NCBI GenBank assembly: GCA_911728435.2
Contig: OU452206.1
Span: forward strand, 13,918,297 to 13,982,296
Reading direction: 5' to 3'
Source: Apoderus coryli
Lineage: Eukaryota > Arthropoda > Insecta > Coleoptera > Attelabidae
DNA length: 64,000 nt
Shown here: positions 59,691 through 64,000 of the stretch, piece by piece
Layout of the letters: each line of letters starts with the position of its first letter
Numbering within the stretch: the first letter of the stretch is position 1
Made by a program: the position numbers and the translations under genes
Notes under the pieces: generated by a model
What the model was told of the DNA's origin: nothing
Database searches by the model: none
The model's input: only the letters and a program-made list of their open reading frames with translations

Positions 59691-61260
59691 CACTATTGGA
59701 CAAAAGTAGAGCAACAAAGTGCTTTTATTTCTTTGAATTTGAAAAACTAATTAAATATTATTGTAATCCCCAGTTAATTTTAATGAAATATTATCCCCTA
59801 TATTAGTAATATTTCACAATATTTTGGTACACTTTAAACGAAATGCAGGTACAGAAATATTTATAATTATAAAGATCGACGAAATGAAGTGCGACAAAAG
59901 TAAAGCAACAAATTGTATCAACAGTATTTTATTTTACATATTACGATAAAAAAACATATTTAATAATTAAAATAGCTAGCAGTATTATGTTAATAATTAA
60001 TAGAATATCCATTATTATTTATTATTTGCCAGCAACGTCGCAGCATTGAAGCAATCAATTTTTGGACAGTATTTTCCAAACTCCATTGATTTTATTTACC
60101 AATGATGGTTTATTTGTGAATACTTGTCTACGCATTCCACGCTCAACTTCTTCACATAGATTTTAACTAAAATAAAAGGTCTGAGGATATAGTGCCGCCC
60201 ACTCCAAAACCAGAACGTTATTTTCTTGAAACCACTCTTGAACAATTCGGAAGTGTTTTGGATCATTATCCTATTAAAAAATAAAAGGCAACGGCATTTC
60301 CCACTCTGCATAAGACAACATTTCATTTTGCATTAGATCTCTATAGACAAATCGATCCATGGTGTCATTAATGAAGTTTAAAGGACCCACACCATTCCAT
60401 GAGAAACAACCCCATGGAAAACACTGCCTTTACCTGTGGGTGTAACGTATTTGGGATGAAACCTTGGATTGATTGGCCATCTTATATGCTTCATTCTATC
60501 ATAATTGAAAATTTTATATCGCGTTTCATCGCTAAATAACACTTTTTCCTAATCGTCTACTGTCCAATTTAAATGTCCACGTGCAAATTCAAGCCTAGTC
60601 ACTCCATTTCTTGCCAAAATAAGCGGCTTTTTAGCCGGGCGTCTACTAAACAACTTTGCGTATACCAACCTTCTTTGAACTATCCGTAGACTATCCTCAA
60701 TTTCAGGAATTTCAGCAATTATTCTAGGTGCAGACATCCAAGGATCGTTGTGGGAAATTCTTTTGTCCTAGTTGTTGTTTTTCTCGAGCTTGCCGATTTC
60801 TGTATATTCTCTAAATGTCCCCTTTCATTGTAACTTGAAATTATTTTGGATACGCTGTCTCTGGGTAAAAACAAACCGTCTTGCAATTGGGCTTGTATTG
60901 TACCTTACAAGTGTGCAATCACTACTCTCTGTTTTAATTAATAGCACAGAAATATTAATTAAACATAAAATAAACTCAGCAAAAATATTTTAACCTTCAC
61001 TGTCACTAAAACCTTTCTTTTTTACGCAAATATTAAAATGTTGCTTTACTTTTGACGCATTACAATATTGTATTAAAAGTTTACGTCAATATCAGTTCAT
61101 TTGTTTTGATTTTTGGAAAAAGCTGTTGCCGTCGATAATAGCAGCCTACGTTGATATTTAAGACACGACGTATTTAAATACGATATCATGCATTTAATGT
61201 TATAAAATCGAGATTTGTCTAATTTGTCGAAAGTGTTGCTCTACTTTTGTCCAATAGTGT
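59691..61260 (-). mobile_element. Tc1-like transposon, 1570 bp, TA-flanked, dead transposase
   Basis: The ends CACTATTGGACAAAAGTAGA and its complement form inverted repeats of about 27 bp, with TA at both sides. A second, inner copy (GACAAAAGTAAAGCAACA at about 59894, mirrored near 61035) gives the IR/DR arrangement of Tc1 elements. The minus-strand transposase remnant is at 60060-60740. Confidence 0.88.
60060..60740 (-). pseudogene. Tc1-like transposase, broken
   Basis: The minus strand reads PEIEDSLRIVQRRLVYAKLF, RLEFARGHLNWTVDD and then, across frameshifts, VLFSDETRYKIFNYDRM, KGSVFPWGCFSWNGVGPL and DNDPKHFRIVQEWFQENNV. These are the DE, W-C and DNDPKH catalytic blocks of Tc1 enzymes. The third acidic block is lost to stop codons. 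It could not be active. Confidence 0.85.
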
Positions 61261-62043
61261 AAGTATACATAAACTATCTTTAAAATTACAAGTAGAATCC
61301 AAAAAAAAATATAATTTATATAGGGTCGTGTTTAAACTAAGGAAGTTGGCACTCACTTCCGCTATAACCGGAAGTACTAGATTCTTAAAAACATTTTAGC
61401 CGAATTGACCCCGTCCACCTAAGTAGTACACCAGATTTTCAGATTGTTCCACAGTGTAGTTTATCCCCATAATTGATCGGAACCCTTCCCGGTGGGACAT
61501 CCGGTATATCGGCGACATAATACACTTTCTCAAGTTTGACATTTTTGTTCTAGAGTAGGTAAATCATGTTTTAATTTAATTTTCTATGAAGTTATGAAGT
61601 TCTTATATTTTTATTGGTCAAACTAAACATTAACTTTACGCAATTTGATTCATAGGTACCTATCAGGTGCATTTGTTAACTACCTATGATCCCAACATAT
61701 CCAAACTATTAAAAAAAAAACGAAACCAAATTTTCGTCTAAGCTTTCACCTGAAACAATTTTCTCTTACTAATAGTCCACTCGCTAGTAGGAAAAAAATC
61801 TGAAAGTTCAATGGACTCTGTTTACCCTCTTTTTCTCTACACAGATATTAGATAGAATAGAATTTTTGGCAGTTCCCTTGAGGTCAAAAACCCAAAAATG
61901 TTGTGTATGCCTTCTTCCCTCTCTCTCCCACTCCCTAAATATATTTTTCTTGTATATTTTATTACACATCTATTTTGTGAACGCACAATAGGCACGCACT
62001 TGTGGGCGGAGCCAGGTTAGTTCAGTTTACGCACGTAGTCAAA

Positions 62044-62076
62044 ATATATATAATTTTCTTACGCAACCAGTCAGTG
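62044..62076 (+). promoter_or_regulatory. Core promoter: TATA box and initiator
   Basis: TATATATA begins at 62044, and the insect initiator TCAGTG lies at 62071-62076 with its A about 28 nt downstream, the standard TATA-to-start spacing. A GC-containing block (GTGGGCGGAGCC, about 62003) lies upstream. Confidence 0.55.
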
Positions 62077-62125
62077 CTTCAGGTTGCAGTTGCCTTTAAG
62101 GGTGGCTAAGGGTTCTTATTTAATA

Positions 62126-62272
62126 ATGAGTGCGGTTAACGTTCGGTCAGTAAAGAATGTAAAACAAGAGAATGAATTTGAAAATGATACACAGCGTAGA
62201 ACTATTAAAAATTTGTTGCATAAATGGAAGAGTGAGGCTGCTGTTATTGAAGTTGTTGAAAGTGGTGTGTAA
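62126..62272 (+). CDS. Short coding exon or 48-aa protein of unknown function
   Basis: From the ATG 53 nt after the predicted initiator, the frame reads MSAVNVRSVKNVKQENEFEN and DTQRRTIKNLLHKWKSEAAV, ending in VVESGV at a TAA. It is charged, with no signal peptide. It could be a complete micro-ORF, since AATAAA occurs near 62309. It could also be a first exon spliced at GTGTGT (donor after 62264) into sequence beyond the window. I recognise no family. Confidence 0.4.
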   Translation: MSAVNVRSVKNVKQENEFENDTQRRTIKNLLHKWKSEAAVIEVVESGV

Positions 62273-62666
62273 AAATTGTCCTTAAATATACATATTTATA
62301 TTTTCTCAATAAATTATTTCCAGTGTCCACATTATAAGATTAAAATAAAGGCATGTTCTGATTTAATATTGCTTTATAATCCAGATTTTTAAGGGATGCT
62401 GTTCTTTATAAAAATGATTTTCTTTGATAAGTTTTCTTGCATTCATCCTCCGATGATACGACGCGGTATGAAATTGTTTCTATTGGTTTTAAATACCTAC
62501 TGGCTTTTTATGGATATTTGATTATTTTGACCAATAGGCACAATTTCGTACCGTCGTCATTAAGCGTAGGCAAGGGGGTTAAGAAAAGGTTAAACAATTT
62601 AAAAAATACTTCTTAAACTTATCCGAAATATTTGAATAATTTTTCATTGGTTTAATAGAGCGTAAA

Positions 62667-63101
62667 AGGCGGGTTTAGCCAACTAATAATGCATAATTTT
62701 AGCGCATAATTTACGTCAAAAATTACATTAATCTTTGCTTACGTGTACATGATGTTTATACAGTGAATAGTGTATAATTCGTAATTTTCGTTGAGAATGC
62801 ATAAAGTTGGCAACTTGAAAAAATTAATACGCATGCCTTGTAGTATATTATAAACACTTACATAACCTCAATTTTCAATGCGATACGAATTTTGATCTTT
62901 TGTATTTAATATCTTGTTGAACACGGTTTTTGATCCTTGAAAATAAGAATGAGCATTGAGGAAGGTACATTACTTTACTAAAAAAGTTATGAGTTGTATA
63001 AACAAACAAACACCTAGGTATATTTTAATTTGCATTATCGATAAGCATTATTCTTTATGCATTATCCACTATCCATTATTAGTTGGCTAAATCCGCCCTA
63101 A
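62667..63101. mobile_element. MITE-like inverted-repeat insertion, ~435 bp
   Basis: GGCGGGTTTAGCCAACTAAT at the left and ATTAGTTGGCTAAATCCGCC at the right are complementary with one mismatch. ATGCAT-containing sequence follows on both arms. It interrupts the AT-rich tandem repeat around it. It has no open frame. Confidence 0.7.
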
Positions 63102-63104
63102 CTT

Positions 63105-64000
63105 AAAACATTAACCATAAAAAGATTAGATCACATTGGCGTCCGAAAAGGGGTTAAATTAAAAAAAAACATAGCAGAAATATTGACTAGTTGTTTATAG
63201 GTTTGATAGAATATAACCTATGAAATGTATCATAAAAAACTTGCTTACATATGCGTTCGTAAATAGTGGAAAAGTGGTCAAAATAAAAAAAAAATATTTC
63301 CTATATAAACTTATTCGAAATATGGAATAATTTTTCATAGTTGTGATAGAATATAACCTAAAAAATGTCACATAGATGAATCGGTTCACACAGGCGTTCA
63401 TAGATAGCCTAAAGAGGGGTGAAAAAAGAAAACAAAAAAAAATATTCCAAACATACCAGAAAAATTGGCATAGTTTTGATATAAGATAACCTACAAAATG
63501 GAGCATGAAAAATTGTTTACATAGGATGTAGAAAAAGGATCAAAAAAATTAGACCGTAAAAATTATATATTTAGCATTTTAGGTAGCTGAATGGTGTTAA
63601 AATTACAAGCCAAAAAGTTAATGTAGCATAGGCGCCCGTGAAAAGTTTAAAAAAGGGTCAGAAAAATCTGTATCCACGATAATTCAAAACCCACTTAACA
63701 GATTTTTAACTTATTTGGTACAAAAAGAGCTCTAGGTGCTGATTAAATTTTGGAAAACATTGCGCGTAGGCAAGAGGTTTAAAAGAAAGGTTCAAAAATT
63801 AAAAAAAAATTAGGTCTTAAACTAATCTGAAACATTGAATAATTTTTCACTCATTTAATAGAATATAACCTAAAACATTTAACGAAAAAATTGAATCACA
63901 TGGCAAGAGTGTAAAAAGGGGTTAAAAACTTAAAAAAATAAATCAGAAATATTGACAAGTTATTTATAGATTTGATAGAATATCACCTATGAAATGTATC
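63105..64000. repeat. Diverged AT-rich tandem repeat running off the right edge
   Basis: GATAGAATATAACCTA-like words occur at 63206, 63346, 63478, 63857 and 63974, each followed about 20 bp later by a CATAAAAAA..TTG.TTACAT.GGCGTTC stretch and a GGGTTAAAAA run. The period is about 115-140 bp, with considerable divergence. A related unit is seen at 62565-62660. It behaves like an old satellite with no coding content. Confidence 0.75.

Larger units (their letters stand above)
59463..61505. mobile_element. Second copy of the ACCGG-ended element, interrupted by a Tc1-like insertion
   Basis: ACCGGGTGGTCCG at 59463 and GGACATCCGGT ending at 61505 enclose sequence matching 48100-48610 (for example GGTTGCTATTTAAAAATTTT, ACCAGATTTTCAGATTGTTC). 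The homology is split at 59690/61261 by the Tc1-like element. So the order of events is old element, then Tc1. Confidence 0.75.

Overview
This is a window of an AT-rich, transposon-crowded animal genome, almost certainly an insect. Evidence for this is the spliced genes with GT-AG introns, three conserved eukaryotic mRNA/tRNA-processing genes, insect-type translation-start and TATA/initiator contexts, and dense jockey/CR1-like LINEs, Tc1/mariner, hAT, PIF/Harbinger and Gypsy remnants plus tRNA-derived SINEs. The order cannot be fixed from sequence alone. A beetle or hemipteran with a large genome would fit. There is no operon, CRISPR or prokaryotic feature.

Layout. 1-687 (minus): the first two coding exons of Elp3 (Elongator catalytic subunit), running off the left edge. 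688-2616: a shared upstream region between divergent Elp3 and Pcif1, with small palindromic repeats. 2617-9285 (plus): the complete coding region of Pcif1 (cap-specific m6Am methyltransferase) in seven exons. Its introns hold minus-strand LINE pieces and a dead Tc3-like transposase. 9286-15800: repeat-rich spacer with a precisely bounded 713-bp hAT non-autonomous element, a SINE and a Harbinger remnant. 15994-36258 (minus): complete Edc4/Ge-1 in 15 exons and 1095 codons. Its introns carry five or more LINE copies, a roughly 1.3-kb palindromic tandem array directly upstream of one 3' splice site, and a nested THAP-domain (pseudo)gene. 36300-41850: hairpin MITEs, a long near-perfect foldback and a third SINE. 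41853-44107: an apparently intact Tc1/mariner-superfamily transposon with a 369-codon transposase. 44640-46106 (minus): exons of a fibronectin-III extracellular gene with an in-frame stop. 46900-61500: almost entirely layered DNA transposons, MITEs, LINE fragments and a deleted Gypsy element, in sequence saturated with TAGGTACC-like words. 62045-62272: a TATA/initiator promoter with a short coding exon. 62560-64000: a diverged AT-rich tandem repeat running off the right edge.

Functional theme. Elp3 modifies tRNA wobble uridine, Pcif1 methylates cap-adjacent adenosine, and Edc4 scaffolds decapping. The three happen to be neighbours; I see no evidence of co-regulation beyond the divergent Elp3/Pcif1 arrangement. 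The most checkable oddities are the array of acceptor-like palindromes next to an Edc4 exon, the intact transposon with one inverted tip, hammerhead-ribozyme-like motifs on the minus strand, twin hairpin MITEs, and near-identical LINE copies in direct orientation flanking several Edc4 exons.
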